64,000 nt of DNA from Chlorocebus sabaeus (GCF_047675955.1 NC_132926.1:14079326-14143325); one strand, 5' to 3'; counted from the stretch's first letter, positions 45,595 through 55,135 are shown. A program made the numbers and translations. The notes: generated by a model from the letters alone, not told the origin.

Positions 45595-46150
45595 GCTACA
45601 GCTAGTATGAATGTAGATGCCAGTATCCAGCTAGGTGGGCTCCAGTCCTGGATGCAACACCTGTTGGTGATCTTGAGCAAGTTACTTAACCCTTTTTTTT
45701 TTTTTTTTTTTGAGACAGCGTTTCACCCTTGTGGCCCAGGCTAGAGTGCAGTGGTGCGATCTCAGCTCACTGCAACCTCCACCTCCCGGGTTCAAGTGAT
45801 TCTCCTGTCTCAGCCTCCTGAGTAGCCGGATTACAGGCGTGTGCCACCACGCCCGGCTAATATTTTGTATTTTTAGTAGAGACGGGGTTTCACCATGTTG
45901 GCCAGGCTGGTCTTGAACTCCTGACCTCAGGTGATCCACCCACCTCAGCCTCCCAAAGTGCTAGAATTATAAGAGTGAGCCACCGCGCCTGGCTGGTTAC
46001 TTAACCTTTCTAAATTTCAGCTCCCTCATCTGACGTACTTACCCCATATGGCTGTTGAAAAGATAAAATGAGGTCACAATACAGAATGCTTAGCTCAGTG
46101 GGCAGCAGAGAGTAAACACTCAATAGATGTTGGTATTGACTATTATTTTA
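45595..46150 (+). mobile_element. MIR split by an Alu
   Basis: MIR pieces 45595-45691 and 45996-46150: CTTGAGCAAGTTACTTAACC, then TTCAGCTCCCTCATCTGACG and CACTCAATAGATGTTGGTAT. Confidence 0.88.
45692..45995 (-). mobile_element. AluS in MIR
   Basis: Complete; target-site duplication GTTACTTAACC at 45681-45691 and 45996-46006. Confidence 0.96.
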
Positions 46151-46239
46151 TTCCTCTCTGGGTTACCAAATCTCTTACTTCTCCCTATTATCAATCCTAG
46201 TGTTTTTAAACCTCATTTCTTTCTTAATAATTGACATAG

Positions 46240-46545
46240 GGCCGGGCGCGGTGGCTCAAGCCTGTAATCCCAGCACTTTGGGAGGCCGAGACGGGCGGAT
46301 CACGAGGTCAGGAGATCGAGACCATCCTGGCTAACATGGTGAAACCCCGTCTCTACTAAAAAATACAAAAAACTAGCCGGGCGAGGTGGCGGGCGCCTGT
46401 AGTCCCAGCTACTCGGGAGGCTGAGGCAGGAGAATGGCGCGAACCCGGGAGGCGGAGCTTGCAGTGAGCTGAGATCCGGCCACTGCACTCCAGCCTGGGC
46501 GACAGCGCGAGACTCCGTCTCAAAAAAAAAAAAAAAAAAAAAAAA
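46240..46545 (+). mobile_element. Young AluY, Old World monkey type
   Basis: Almost undiverged. Diagnostic variants: GGCTCAAGCCTGTAATCCC, ACTAGCCGGGCGAGGTGGC, GAGATCCGGCCACTGCACTC. Target-site duplication AATTGACATAG at 46229-46239 and 46546-46556. Confidence 0.96.
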
Positions 46546-46771
46546 ATTGACATAGGATGTTCCCAAGCATGGTAGACTCCCATGGAATACGTAGATCTTA
46601 AACTCAAGCCTTGGAAAGAGATAAAAAGCCCTCTAATAACTTGTATATAAGTATTAGTATTATATGTCTACAGGTATTAGTGGATCATTAAGAGCAGAAG
46701 CATGGAGAATAGAGAGATTCTGGGTTTCCCTGGCAGACTGGTTTTAACTCTCATTTAAGAAACCTTGTTGG

Positions 46772-47073
46772 GTGGGGCACAGTGGCTCATGCCTGTAATC
46801 CTAGCACTTTGGGAGGCTGAGGCAGGCGGATAATTTGAGGTCAGGAGTTCGAGACGAGCCTGGCCAACATGGTGAAACCCTAACTCTACTAAAAATACAA
46901 AAAATAGCTGGGCGAGGTGGCATGCACCTGTAATCCCAGCTACTTGGGAGGCTGAGGCACAAGAATTGCTTGAACCTGGGAAGTAGAGGTTGCAAAGAGC
47001 TGAGATTGCACCACTGCACTCCAACCTGAGTGACTGAGCAAGACTCAGTCTCCAAAAAAAAAAAAAAAAAAAA
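46772..47073 (+). mobile_element. AluS
   Basis: Complete, with an A21 tail; CTTGTTGG flanks both sides. Confidence 0.95.
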
Positions 47074-47384
47074 AGGCTTGTTGGAATATGATATTAGACT
47101 GACAATAACTCTAAATCCATTTTAATTGACTATAAAAATAGGAATTCACTTGCAATCACTGGAACTGTAGTCATTTGACATATAGCAAATTCCTATGACA
47201 CAACTCACAAATGATTGTGACACACCATGAATGCAACTTCCTGGTCTATACAATCAAAACGGATTATGGAGAATAAGGCAGCCATACACATAAAATATGT
47301 GTGATTATCATTGATGAGAAGGACATAGATCTAATTTTTAGTAAAAAATGTAAGAGAAAGAGAAAAAGAAACTTTTACTAGACT
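47074..47384. other. AT-rich unique sequence
   Basis: Nothing recognised. Confidence 0.4.
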
Positions 47385-47800
47385 CAAGGTTGGCATTTAT
47401 TTTCTGTGTGACCTTGGGCAAGTCACTTGTCTCTGGTTCTCAATTTCTTTCTTTTTTTTTTTTTTTTTTTGAGATGGAGTTTTGCTCTTGCTGCCCAGGC
47501 TAGAGTGCAATAGCACGATCTCGGCTCACTGCAACCTCCGCCTCCCAGGTTCAAGTGATTCTCCTGCCTCAGCCTCCCAAGTAGCTGGGATTATAGGCAT
47601 GCACCACCACGCCCGGCTAATTTTGTACTTTTAGTAGAGACTGGGTTTCTCTGTATTGGTCAGGCTGGTCTCGAAACTCCCTACACCTCAGGTGATCTGC
47701 CTCCCAAAGTGCTGGGATTACAGTTGTGAGCCACCGCACCTGGCTGGCTCTCAATTTCATCAGTGAAATGAGAGGCCTGGATTTCACGAACAGAAAGGTC
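47385..47800 (+). mobile_element. MIR split by an Alu
   Basis: TTCTGTGTGACCTTGGGCAA and GGTTCTCAATTTC before; CTCTCAATTTCATCAGTGAA after. Confidence 0.85.
47451..47746 (-). mobile_element. AluS in MIR
   Basis: Reverse Alu with a small deletion near 47695. TCTCAATTTC lies on both sides. Confidence 0.95.
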
Positions 47801-47889
47801 CACTCCAGCTGCAAAATTGGGTAGATATGCAGCCTCCATTTGATGCTGGTGTTTCACAGGTACTTTCTAGTAAAAGTTATAGGAACTGG

Positions 47890-48090
47890 CATTCCTGAGT
47901 GTCCCCTGCACGTCAGACTTAATGCTTGCTGCCCTACCTACCTTCACTTACTTATCACCCATAACTACCCTTGATGGTTAATGGACATCTCCCCATTCAT
48001 TACAAGACAAACCCAAGGTTCAGGGAGATTATGTCAATTATCAAGGTAACTCAGGTAGCAAGTGGCAGATTCAAGATTCCAGGAGCCAAA
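47890..48090 (-). mobile_element. MIR SINE
   Basis: Diverged reverse MIR: CACTTACTTATCACCCATAA, AAGGTAACTCAGGTAGCAAG, TGGCAGATTCAAGATTCC. Confidence 0.6.
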
Positions 48091-48249
48091 GACTCACTTA
48101 CCCACATTTGCCCTCTAGGTGCCCATGACCTGGCCACACCAGAATGGTCACAAGTAAGTGAAATCATGCCTGTCTTAGCTCCATTTCCCAAGGCCAAATT
48201 CCTTAGGCACTGGAGCAGCGGTCTTGATTCTGCAGGTAACTCAGCAGGA

Positions 48250-48480
48250 AGTAAAATGAGACAGTGGTTAGAAATGTGTGTTCTGGCGTGAGCCTGCCTA
48301 GTATTCACATCTCAGCTCCACAAAGGTTGAGGGGCTTTACCAAGCCTCCCTGAGCATTGGGTAATTCAGGTAGGTAATAGTTGTACCTAGTCCCAGGGTG
48401 GTTAGGAGGATTTAAAGAGATAGCCCACATAAAGCTGTCAGCAGACTGCCTGAATATAGTAAATACCCAATCATTATTTG
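48250..48480 (+). mobile_element. MIR SINE
   Basis: GACAGTGGTTAGAAATGTGT through AGTAAATACCCAATCATTAT, with the core diverged. Confidence 0.65.
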
Positions 48481-49570
48481 CTACCTAGCTAAATAGGAGG
48501 GCTTTTGATGGTGGCAAGCAATTTCCAAGCTTATCTATGGCAGGAGTTATGAACCTGGGGTCCAGGAGGTCCCTGAAATTATTTAAAAACCTTTTCTCTA
48601 GGAAGAGTTCTGAACCTTTATCAGTCTCATACGGGTCTGTGACCTGACAGAGGTTAAGACTTTTTGACTGCTGTAGACCTGACTTCCTACCATATATATT
48701 ATTTCTCAAATAACAGGGTTAGCAAAAGATCCTCAAGTCGTGGGAGAAATTGCTGGATCCTCTCAGCATGGCCTCTCCAGCCACGTGTGCCTCTGGTATT
48801 TATCACACAGTCCCAGAAACTGCCCAGAATTCCCAGGTGGTTCCTATGAGAAGGTCTGAATACAAATCGCACAAAAAGAAGGAATCAGGCTGCAGGAACC
48901 TTCTCTGGGAGGGCCAGCCCCAAAGATCTATTCGTCCTCCGAGAACAATCAGTGCATTTGTTTTGCATACCACGAAGTGAAATACACAGGACACTGGCCC
49001 CTTTTCTGGGAGCTCACAAAAGCACCCGGAGTTACTCCGCAAAAGGAGCATGGCTCCAAGGTGCTGTTCAGACCTGATCCACAGCACCTGATTCCGGAAG
49101 GGCCTGTCACCTTCCCAGTCTGGCCTTGACTCAGGAAAAGCCTGTGGTGCTGCTGGAGCCTTTGGCCCAGTGGGCAGGACCCAAGCTGTCCACTGGACCC
49201 TCTCCGGTTGTTGGGACAACCATCCTCAGGAATTTCGGCCTCCCAGTCTTCCCCTGGGTGAGAAGGGGAGAGAGTTGGCAAGGCTAGCTGCTTGGCTGCT
49301 TTTCCAACCCCCTGGTGAAAGGGGAAGCTGAAAACTGGATTCCCTACCCCCAGCAGCTCCTGGCCGGCCAGCACACAAAACAGCTCAGCCCCAGAGGGAG
49401 GAATGTGCCAAGACATTCTTTAGGGTTGGTAACCAGAGACGCTATTTTGTCCTTGGTGGCTAAGAAATCACTTTTCTGACCGCAGGACCATTTGACTTAC
49501 TTCTTTTAAATTCAAGGGAATGGGTGGGCATCTCCATGATTCAGGTAAGGAAAAATCCAAGGCAAATAAA
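48481..49570. other. Unique intronic sequence
   Basis: About 1.1 kb without repeats. Minus-strand frames at 48803-49416 overlap each other and match no family I know. Confidence 0.45.
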
Positions 49571-49593
49571 CACGCACGCACACACACACACAC
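49571..49593. repeat. (CA)n microsatellite
   Basis: CACGCACGCA followed by pure CA repeats. Confidence 0.9.
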
Positions 49594-49829
49594 GGAGAGG
49601 AATTTTTAGTGCAATTTTTTGTCTCACAGCATTAATTAATTGCAGGGATATAACTACCTTGGCAGAATTTTTTCTCCCCAACCCACCACCCCCAAAATAA
49701 GTTTGGTTCTTTTCAGCTTTGTTAAATTTCTTCTTCCTTTTTCTCATAGCCAATCCCTGTTCCCCCTTCTCCTCTCATGGAGTCTGGAGACGTAAGAGAG
49801 GCAGAAGGGTTTGAAATAATATCTAAGAG

Positions 49830-49925
49830 CTGGCAGGCCCATGAAGACCATCTAACCAACCCACTTCTCAAGCACTCAAACCTCAGAGAGGTCAAGCGAT
49901 TTGCCCAAGGCCACACAGACAGGAC
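49830..49925 (-). mobile_element. MIR fragment
   Basis: CTCAGAGAGGTCAAGCGATT, TTGCCCAAGGCCACACAGAC. Confidence 0.75.
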
Positions 49926-49996
49926 TAAAAGGCAAAAATGGGGTATGCCAGAGGGAAATTCCAGAAAACCACAAGTGGATATCCTCCAATTAGCCC

Positions 49997-50038
49997 TTTT
50001 CCAAAACGTACAAAGCTGTACGTTGTTTTTCCAAAACG
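49997..50038. repeat. Direct repeat flanking a small hairpin
   Basis: TTTTCCAAAACG occurs at 49997-50008 and 50027-50038. Between and overlapping them AACGTACA (50005-50012) pairs with TGTACGTT (50017-50024) around the loop AAGC. Confidence 0.9.
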
Positions 50039-50170
50039 AGCACAATAGTGACCCCCAGAGTTGACCTGAGACCCCCCCTCAGGATCCCAAGTTCAGGGGC
50101 CCAACACCAGCCCAGTGCAGGTGGGATGACAAGGAGGTACAGAGATGAAGCTTCGAAACCAGTGACACAA

Positions 50171-50500
50171 GGCCAAGTGTGGTGGCTCACACCTATAATC
50201 CTAGCATTTGGGAGGCTAAGGTGGGCGGATTGCCTGAGCTCAGGAGTTCAAGACCAGCCTGGGCAACACGGTGAAACCCTGTCTCTACTAAAATACAAAA
50301 AATTGGCTGGACGTGGTGGCGTGCGCCAGTAGTCCCAGCTACTGGGGAGGTTGAGGCAGGAGAATTGCTTGAACCCAGGAGGCGGAGGTTGCAGTGAGTC
50401 AAGATCTTGCCACTGCACTCCAGCCTGGGCAACAGAGAGAGACTCTGTCTCCAAAAAACAAAAACAAACAAACTAAAAAACAAAAGCAAACAAACAAAAA
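50171..50500 (+). mobile_element. AluS with (AAAC)n tail
   Basis: Complete; target-site duplication AACCAGTGACACAA at 50157-50170 and 50501-50514. Confidence 0.96.
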
Positions 50501-50514
50501 AACCAGTGACACAA

Positions 50515-51289
50515 GATGAAGAAGGTGAGCTGCTCACCTAAGTGCCACTGTGTTTCTGCCTCCTCTCCATGGCTTGTCAATCTGCTTAAAAACAAAGGCT
50601 GGGCAAGCAAGGCGTTGGGGCCTTAGGCTGGCCACAGTACCTAGCTAAAATATACTAACACTGTTTGTTTTTTTGTTTTTGTTTTTGCCTATCTTTTTTG
50701 TTTCCCCTTTATGACAATAGATATAGCTAGTTTCCCATTTGTGAAAATAGTACACAAATTTTTAAAGTGAGTTGATCTAAAGTCAAGGAGTAAGTAAGCA
50801 ATAGCACAGGTGGATATAGCAAAAAAAATCATGGAGGTGGTCCATGTAACACTAAAATTTGGGAGATTGTGCTCTAGCCAATCAGTTCTTGATAGAAGCT
50901 ACTTGCTTGCCCTTTTCCAAGGGTAAAGAATTACTGTTGAGAGGAGTCTCCTATTGCTGTATTAGAAGTCCCCAGATGCATGATTATCAGTGTTGGCAGG
51001 GGCGGTCCTTTCCCTCCAACAGGACGTCCAATTGCTAACAGCACACAGGCCTCAGTAAACTACAGGGACCTAAAGTGGGGCAGGTCACATACGCTTGAAC
51101 TTGTGTCTGCTCTGAGAAAAGGACAAGAGAAAAGATGCTGCCAAGTGCACCAACACAGTAACAGAGCCGGCAACTGACTTGAGTAGGGGTAGGGAAGCAG
51201 CGTGTCAGGGTGACAAGTTTGAAGGTTAGCACTTCAGGGCTAGTGAAGAACTGGTATGCAGAATGGCAGAAAAATAAAAATATTTGAGC
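50515..51289. other. Unique intronic sequence
   Basis: T/G-rich run at 50661-50702. Nothing else recognised. Confidence 0.4.
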
Positions 51290-51480
51290 AAATCACACCT
51301 CTGGGCTTCAAATTTTCTCTTATGTTTCAAATGGGAGTTGGGCTCTGATCTACATCCCTTCCAACTTCTAAGCATCCCAATATTCCCTTCCAAGCAAACC
51401 TTTTAAATTCAGGGAAATGGTGGGCCTCCCACATCTGACAAACAGGGAAACTGAGGCTCAGAGGTTGAGGTAGCTTACCT
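51290..51480. mobile_element. Two MIR-like fragments
   Basis: Forward trace CCTCTGGGCTTCAAATTTTC at about 51298 and reverse trace ACAAACAGGGAAACTGAGGC at about 51438. Confidence 0.5.
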
Positions 51481-51514
51481 AAGAGATGCTCTCTAGCACT
51501 AAATATTTACCTTC

Positions 51515-51610
51515 CAGATTACATTCATGAGACATTCAGCATGGTGCTGAGTGTAGAGGAGACATCCAGGAAGTGCTGAATGAATGAATGAATGAATGAA
51601 TGAACGAATG
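51515..51610 (+). mobile_element. L2-type 3' end with (TGAA)n
   Basis: GGTGCTGAGTGTAGAGGAG then CAGGAAGTGCTGAATGAATG; TGAA repeats at 51577-51610. Confidence 0.55.
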
Positions 51611-52469
51611 TAAGTGCTCCCAGAAGATATCGAGAATCTCAACTCTCATTTTGTTTCTGCTTATTTTCTTTTTTTAACTCACATCTTGCTACATACACTT
51701 CTGGGACACCTCCACCCCAACCACACAAGATGAAGAGTCCAAGAAATTTACCTTGGTTGCTTTACAGGGACCTGACCCCCAAGGTCACAGACACGTTTAA
51801 AGTCCACATTCCCCAAGACACTCTGCCCACAGACCGTGTCAGCAACACCGTGGTCCGGGGACTCCAGGACACACATGGAGAGGGTGTATGTATCTGTATG
51901 TGTAGCATGTGAGCAAAGAAATGCCAGACAACCAGGAGAAAGTCTGGAGTGGTAAGAGCCACACCGAGCCATCTCAGGCTCCACCTGCCTCTGCACATCA
52001 TCTCAACCTACAGCGGCCTGGTACCCACCAAGGTCAGGTCCCGCTGGTGCAGGGCTGAGGAGCCTCGCCGCCCCCTCCCCCGACCAGGGAAGAAAGGGAG
52101 GAGAAAGAGGCGAGGGGCAGGGCTTTCCGGGGCCTCTCACCTCCATCTCCATCCTAACAGCTTCCAAGTTGCTGCCAGGTTCCTGGATAACCAGTCTCCC
52201 TCATCTGCCCTCCCCCGCTTCTTCACTTCCTCCCCACCCTCGGGTTCCACGGCCCCCTGGCTGCCCCTGTGCTGTTCTCAGCAGCTTCCAAGGCACCTGT
52301 CAAAAAGCACACCCCAGGATGCCTTCCCCTGAGCCAAGTGCCCTCTCTCCAGTGGTCTCCCACGGAATCCTGGGGTCCTCACCACCCCCTCCAAACCGGA
52401 CACTTCCCCATCCCCATCCGCCCACCCCCACGCTGGGTGGAAGCGTCCCCGGGAAGACCCGGCTTCACC
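51611..52469. other. Unique intron 1 sequence next to the CpG island
   Basis: Pyrimidine-rich from about 52140. Plus-strand frames at 51949-52657 are antisense to WWC1 and proline/serine-rich by composition; not called as genes. Confidence 0.45.
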
Positions 52470-52823
52470 CGGTTAGGTCGCTCCCCCAACCCCCGCCCCC
52501 GCCCGACCTCTCTTCCCAAAGGGGGCGGGCGGGGCTAGAGCTTAAGGTCAAAACTCCTGGCAGGTGCCGGCTGGGGCCTAAGTCCTCCAACTGGGGATGG
52601 CGGTGGGGCAGCCTGGGCCAGCTCCCTGGCAGGCGCCTCCTCTCAGTTGCCCACTGAGGCGGGAGCAGCGCTCCAGAAGGTTGCGGGGAGCAGGAGGTGG
52701 CGAACTGAAAAGAGCTCAAGAGGCACGCAGAGCTCCCCCGCCCCCGCCCAGTCCCAGCCGGCGGCTGCAGAGGCAGGTGGGGGGCCGGGCGGGGGTGTGG
52801 GGGCACGGAGGAGGGTCCCGGGG

Positions 52824-52832
52824 TCCTACCTG
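52824..52832 (-). other. WWC1: Splice donor of WWC1 exon 1
   Basis: On the minus strand the exon ends CAG and the intron starts GTAGGA (GT at 52829-52828). This agrees with the U1 consensus and leaves AG to be completed by a G from exon 2, giving arginine as residue 40 of the known protein. Confidence 0.93.
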
Positions 52833-52948
52833 TCCCGCGGGTCGATCCAGCTGGTGGTGCGGTTCGTGTGGTCTATGTAGTAGACCTTGCCGTCGAAGTC
52901 GCGCGCCTCCTCCCAGCCCTCCGGCAGGGGCAGCTCCGGCCGGGGCAT
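52830..52948 (-). CDS. WWC1: WWC1 (KIBRA) coding exon 1, first WW domain
   Basis: The minus strand from an ATG at 52948 reads MPRPELPLPEGWEEARDF and continues to TTSWIDPRD: 39 codons plus two bases (AG), so the intron is phase 2. I recognise this as the N-terminus of WWC1/KIBRA. Residues 7-39 form the first WW domain, with signature W12, W34 and P37 and the aromatic pair Y23-Y24. Known for the family: WWC1 is a cytoplasmic scaffold of about 1,100 residues with two WW domains, coiled coils and a C2 domain; it acts upstream in the Hippo pathway with NF2 and LATS kinases, binds PPxY partners such as dendrin, and is linked to memory through PKM-zeta. Only about 3.5 percent of the protein lies here; exon 2 is outside the window. 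The start is chosen because it matches the known protein, has A at -3, and is the first in-frame ATG after an in-frame TGA at 53177-53179. No frameshift or missing key residue is seen. Confidence 0.97.
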
Positions 52949-52977
52949 CTTCCCGAGAGCTGCCGGCGCTCCCCCAT
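52873..52977 (-). other. Candidate uORF 2 overlapping the WWC1 start
   Basis: A minus-strand ATG at 52977 lies 29 nt before the main ATG in another frame. It runs 34 codons through the start of the WWC1 CDS to a TAG at 52875-52873. Its context is weak (T at -3, G at +4). An overlapping out-of-frame uORF would lower initiation at the main start when used. With only 29 nt separating them it is very likely to be in the mRNA. Confidence 0.5.
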
Positions 52978-53001
52978 GCAGCTCCCGACCGCAGCGGGGG
53001 C

Positions 53002-53052
53002 TCAGCGGCTCCAGCCGGCCGCTCTTAGCCCGGGCGGCCGCCGAGGCACCAT
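53002..53052 (-). other. Candidate uORF 1 in the WWC1 5' leader
   Basis: A minus-strand ATG at 53052 has A at -3 and G at +4, a strong Kozak context. It opens 16 codons, ends in TGA at 53004-53002, and stops 53 nt before the WWC1 start. It counts as a uORF only if transcription starts above 53052, which the sequence cannot show. The predicted peptide is arginine/proline-rich and has no recognised function; any effect would be on ribosome reinitiation. Confidence 0.5.
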
Positions 53053-53057
53053 GATCC

Positions 53058-53069
53058 GGGGGGGGGGGG
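53058..53069. repeat. G12/C12 homopolymer beside the WWC1 leader
   Basis: Twelve consecutive G on the plus strand (C12 in the sense orientation) lie directly upstream of the uORF 1 ATG. Such tracts are length-unstable and error-prone in assemblies, so the exact length is uncertain. Confidence 0.85.
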
Positions 53070-53088
53070 CGCCCGCGGATGGGGGGCC

Positions 53089-53188
53089 CTAGTGGGGGCC
53101 GGCCGGGGTGGCGCCGCTGTCCATGCGGCCCTGCGTCCCCGACCCGGCGCCGCCCGCTCCTCCCGCCGCCGGCCTCTCACGCTGCCAT
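53089..53188 (-). other. Two further upstream ATGs (short uORFs)
   Basis: The minus-strand ATG at 53124 opens 11 codons ending in TAG at 53091-53089. The ATG at 53188 opens 3 codons ending in TGA at 53179-53177; this last stop is in the WWC1 frame and bounds that frame upstream. Both matter only if the leader extends this far. Confidence 0.35.
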
Positions 53189-53640
53189 GTGCGTCCGCAG
53201 CGGCGCGGTGCGAGCCCGGGTGCGCGCCCAGCCGGCCGGGCAGAGCGAGCCGAGCGCCGCCGCCACCGTCTGCCCTCCTCCGCCGCGCGGCGCGCTGCGC
53301 CCTCCACGCCGCCGCTGCCGCTGCCGCTGCTGCCTCCCTCTCCTCCCTGCAGCCGGGTGCCGTCCCTCCTCTCCGCTACGCCGCTCTGAGCTCGCTAGGT
53401 TTCTGACTTCTGCCTCTGCCAGGTGCGGCTCGGGCGGTGCAGGTAACCGCGCTGCCCCGGAAACGGGAGGTGGAGCGCCGGCCGCCTGGGTTCCCGGGTC
53501 CCCTCCCAGCGCGCAGCGCCACGAGGGCGGGTCCTAGGGCCCGAGACGCGCCCCCTCGTGGGACAGTCCCAGCCGCCGGCCACCCCTACGCTGCCCCTGC
53601 CAGGGGAAGGAGAGACCGCCCCTCACCTGCGTCCCAGACC

Positions 53641-54260
53641 TAGGGGGCTGGGCCAAAAACCGCTCTGCCTCTACTTAAAACGCTCCTGTCTCTCTCCACC
53701 CGGAGTAGCCAGGCTCTTGGCACAGGTGGCCCCAAATCTTAAAACTCCCTGCTTTTCTGTGGTGTAGAATCAGGAGTCAGGCAAGAAGTGGTTAAATGGA
53801 AACATTCTTGCGAATTGGGAAACATAAGTTTTCCAGGATCTCTGGTCCCTTCCCCCAACACACGCACCATCTGTCTCCTTCTATTCAACTCTCCCTACGA
53901 CGTTTCGCCCACCCTCCACCCCTCCCCACCATTTGGAAATGTAGCTGGCTCCCCTCAGGGCCCCTAAAATTAGGAGCGCTGTGGATCCGCTTTCCTGGGC
54001 GGACTTCCAGAGGGTGTCAGGGAAAACACTTTGTAAAAGTAATAGTAATGCCATTGTTATTGTTAGCTAAATTGAGGACTTACTTGTGACAGGCTGTGGC
54101 TAGCAGCTTCAGAACAGGCGTTCTTTCCTGTGATACCTTGAGGTAGGTGTGTTATGGATTTGGGAGAAGTAGGGTTATGAAAACGAAAAAAGTAACCAAA
54201 GCAAAATTCCATCTTGAAAAATGTTCAAGAGAATAAAATAATCAGTTTCTTGAGAAATTA
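53641..54260. other. Unique upstream flank
   Basis: A weak MIR-like trace at 54050-54165. Otherwise proximal upstream DNA with no recognised repeat. Confidence 0.4.
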
Positions 54261-54274
54261 AAAATGTAGAATTA

Positions 54275-54586
54275 GCTGGGCGTGGTGGCTCACGCCTGTA
54301 ATCCCAACACTTTGGGAGGGTGAGGCAGGCAGATTATCTGAGGTCAGGATTTGAGACCAGCCTGGCCAACATAGTGAGCCCTATCTCTACTAAAAAATAA
54401 TAATAATTTAAAAATTAGTTGGGCGTGGTGGCAGGCACCCGTAGTCCCAGCTACTCGGGAGGCTGAGGCACGAGAATTACTTCAACCTGGGAGGTTGAGG
54501 TTGCAGTGAGCCAAGATCTGCACTCCAGCCTGGGCAACAGAGGGAGACTCTGTCTCAAGTAAATTAATTAATTAATTAATTAATTT
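54275..54586 (+). mobile_element. AluS with (TTAA)n tail
   Basis: Complete, with a short right-arm deletion. Target-site duplication AAAATGTAGAATTA at 54261-54274 and AAAATGTAGCATTA at 54587-54600. Confidence 0.95.
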
Positions 54587-54600
54587 AAAATGTAGCATTA

Positions 54601-55043
54601 AATACAAAAAGCAAGCTAGCATGATTGAGTGAATGATCAGCTGGCTGTTCACTTCCCCATCTCCTCTTACGTCTGTGTACTGAGTGGGAATTTAACCCTT
54701 TTTTGCCCTAGGCATATGGCAGGAAGCTGAACTGGTCGAAGGAAGCCCAGTTCGGTGTCTTCTCTTGCCTGAGGCCCACGGTCTTCCAGAAGAGCCAGCA
54801 CCTTGTGCTGTATGGACCAGGGTGTTGCCGAGCAAGAGAGGGAATCATGTTTGTGGTCTCATCTCCTCTTGACAGAAAAGTCCCACCAGAGTGAGCCTCG
54901 CCTGCAAATGCCTTCTGCATAGTTAATTCCTTCCCTGAGGCCAGGCCCAGGGGCTCAGTGCTTGGCCATCCTTCATTCCATAAATACCAGGCACCAGAGT
55001 CCAGGGACACCAGCCTTAGACTGGCCCTCAACACGCAAAAGAT
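54601..55043. other. Unique upstream flank
   Basis: Nothing recognised. Confidence 0.4.
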
Positions 55044-55075
55044 GGAATTCCCCATTCCTTTTTGGGGGAATTCCC
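55044..55075. promoter_or_regulatory. Paired kappa-B-like sites as an inverted repeat
   Basis: GGAATTCCCC at 55044-55053 and GGGGGAATTCCC at 55064-55075 both fit the NF-kappa-B consensus and are reverse complements over 10 bp around an 11-nt spacer. About 2.1 kb upstream of the WWC1 ATG. Confidence 0.35.
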
Positions 55076-55135
55076 ACAGCCCTCTACACTTCCTCTGTGT
55101 GGGTCAAGCCTTTACTACATAAAAACCCACTATGG

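Larger units (their letters stand above)
1..52829 (-). other. WWC1: WWC1 intron 1 (5' part)
   Basis: Everything to the left of the exon 1 donor is downstream in the direction of WWC1 transcription. No second WWC1 exon (the coding start of WW domain 2) was found, so intron 1 exceeds 52.8 kb here. This agrees with a long first intron in mammalian WWC1. The content is interspersed repeats plus unique sequence, listed separately. Confidence 0.85.
52470..53640. promoter_or_regulatory. WWC1: CpG island with WWC1 promoter and 5' UTR
   Basis: This is the only CpG-dense stretch in the window. It surrounds WWC1 exon 1 and has GC-box-like motifs on both sides, for example at 52521-52535 and 53525-53531. 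No convincing TATA box is visible upstream of the coding start on the minus strand, which fits a dispersed CpG-island promoter. The transcription start cannot be fixed from sequence; it should lie roughly between 53000 and 53450. GCC/GCT repeats at 53308-53335 fall in this core. The long plus-strand frames here reflect GC richness and lack protein-family features. Confidence 0.9.

Noticed and set aside
46356..46607. Minus-strand frames opposite the young AluY
   Set aside because: Antisense Alu translation.
48803..49416. 138- and 155-codon overlapping minus-strand frames in unique DNA
   Set aside because: They occupy different phases over the same bases, have no family features, and lack convincing splice sites. 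Expected by chance.
53089..53307. 72-codon minus-strand frame upstream of WWC1
   Set aside because: Starts with GTG, not ATG. Only its last 12 codons follow an ATG (53124), which is listed as a short uORF.
52169..53643. Long plus-strand open frames in the CpG island (up to 162 codons)
   Set aside because: Composition-driven proline/arginine/alanine-rich frames, overlapping in several phases and antisense to WWC1. No domain or splice support.
54974..55058. Two CATTCC (TEAD-like) motifs upstream of WWC1, which is a known YAP/TEAD-linked gene
   Set aside because: Six-base motifs are expected this often by chance; no further support.
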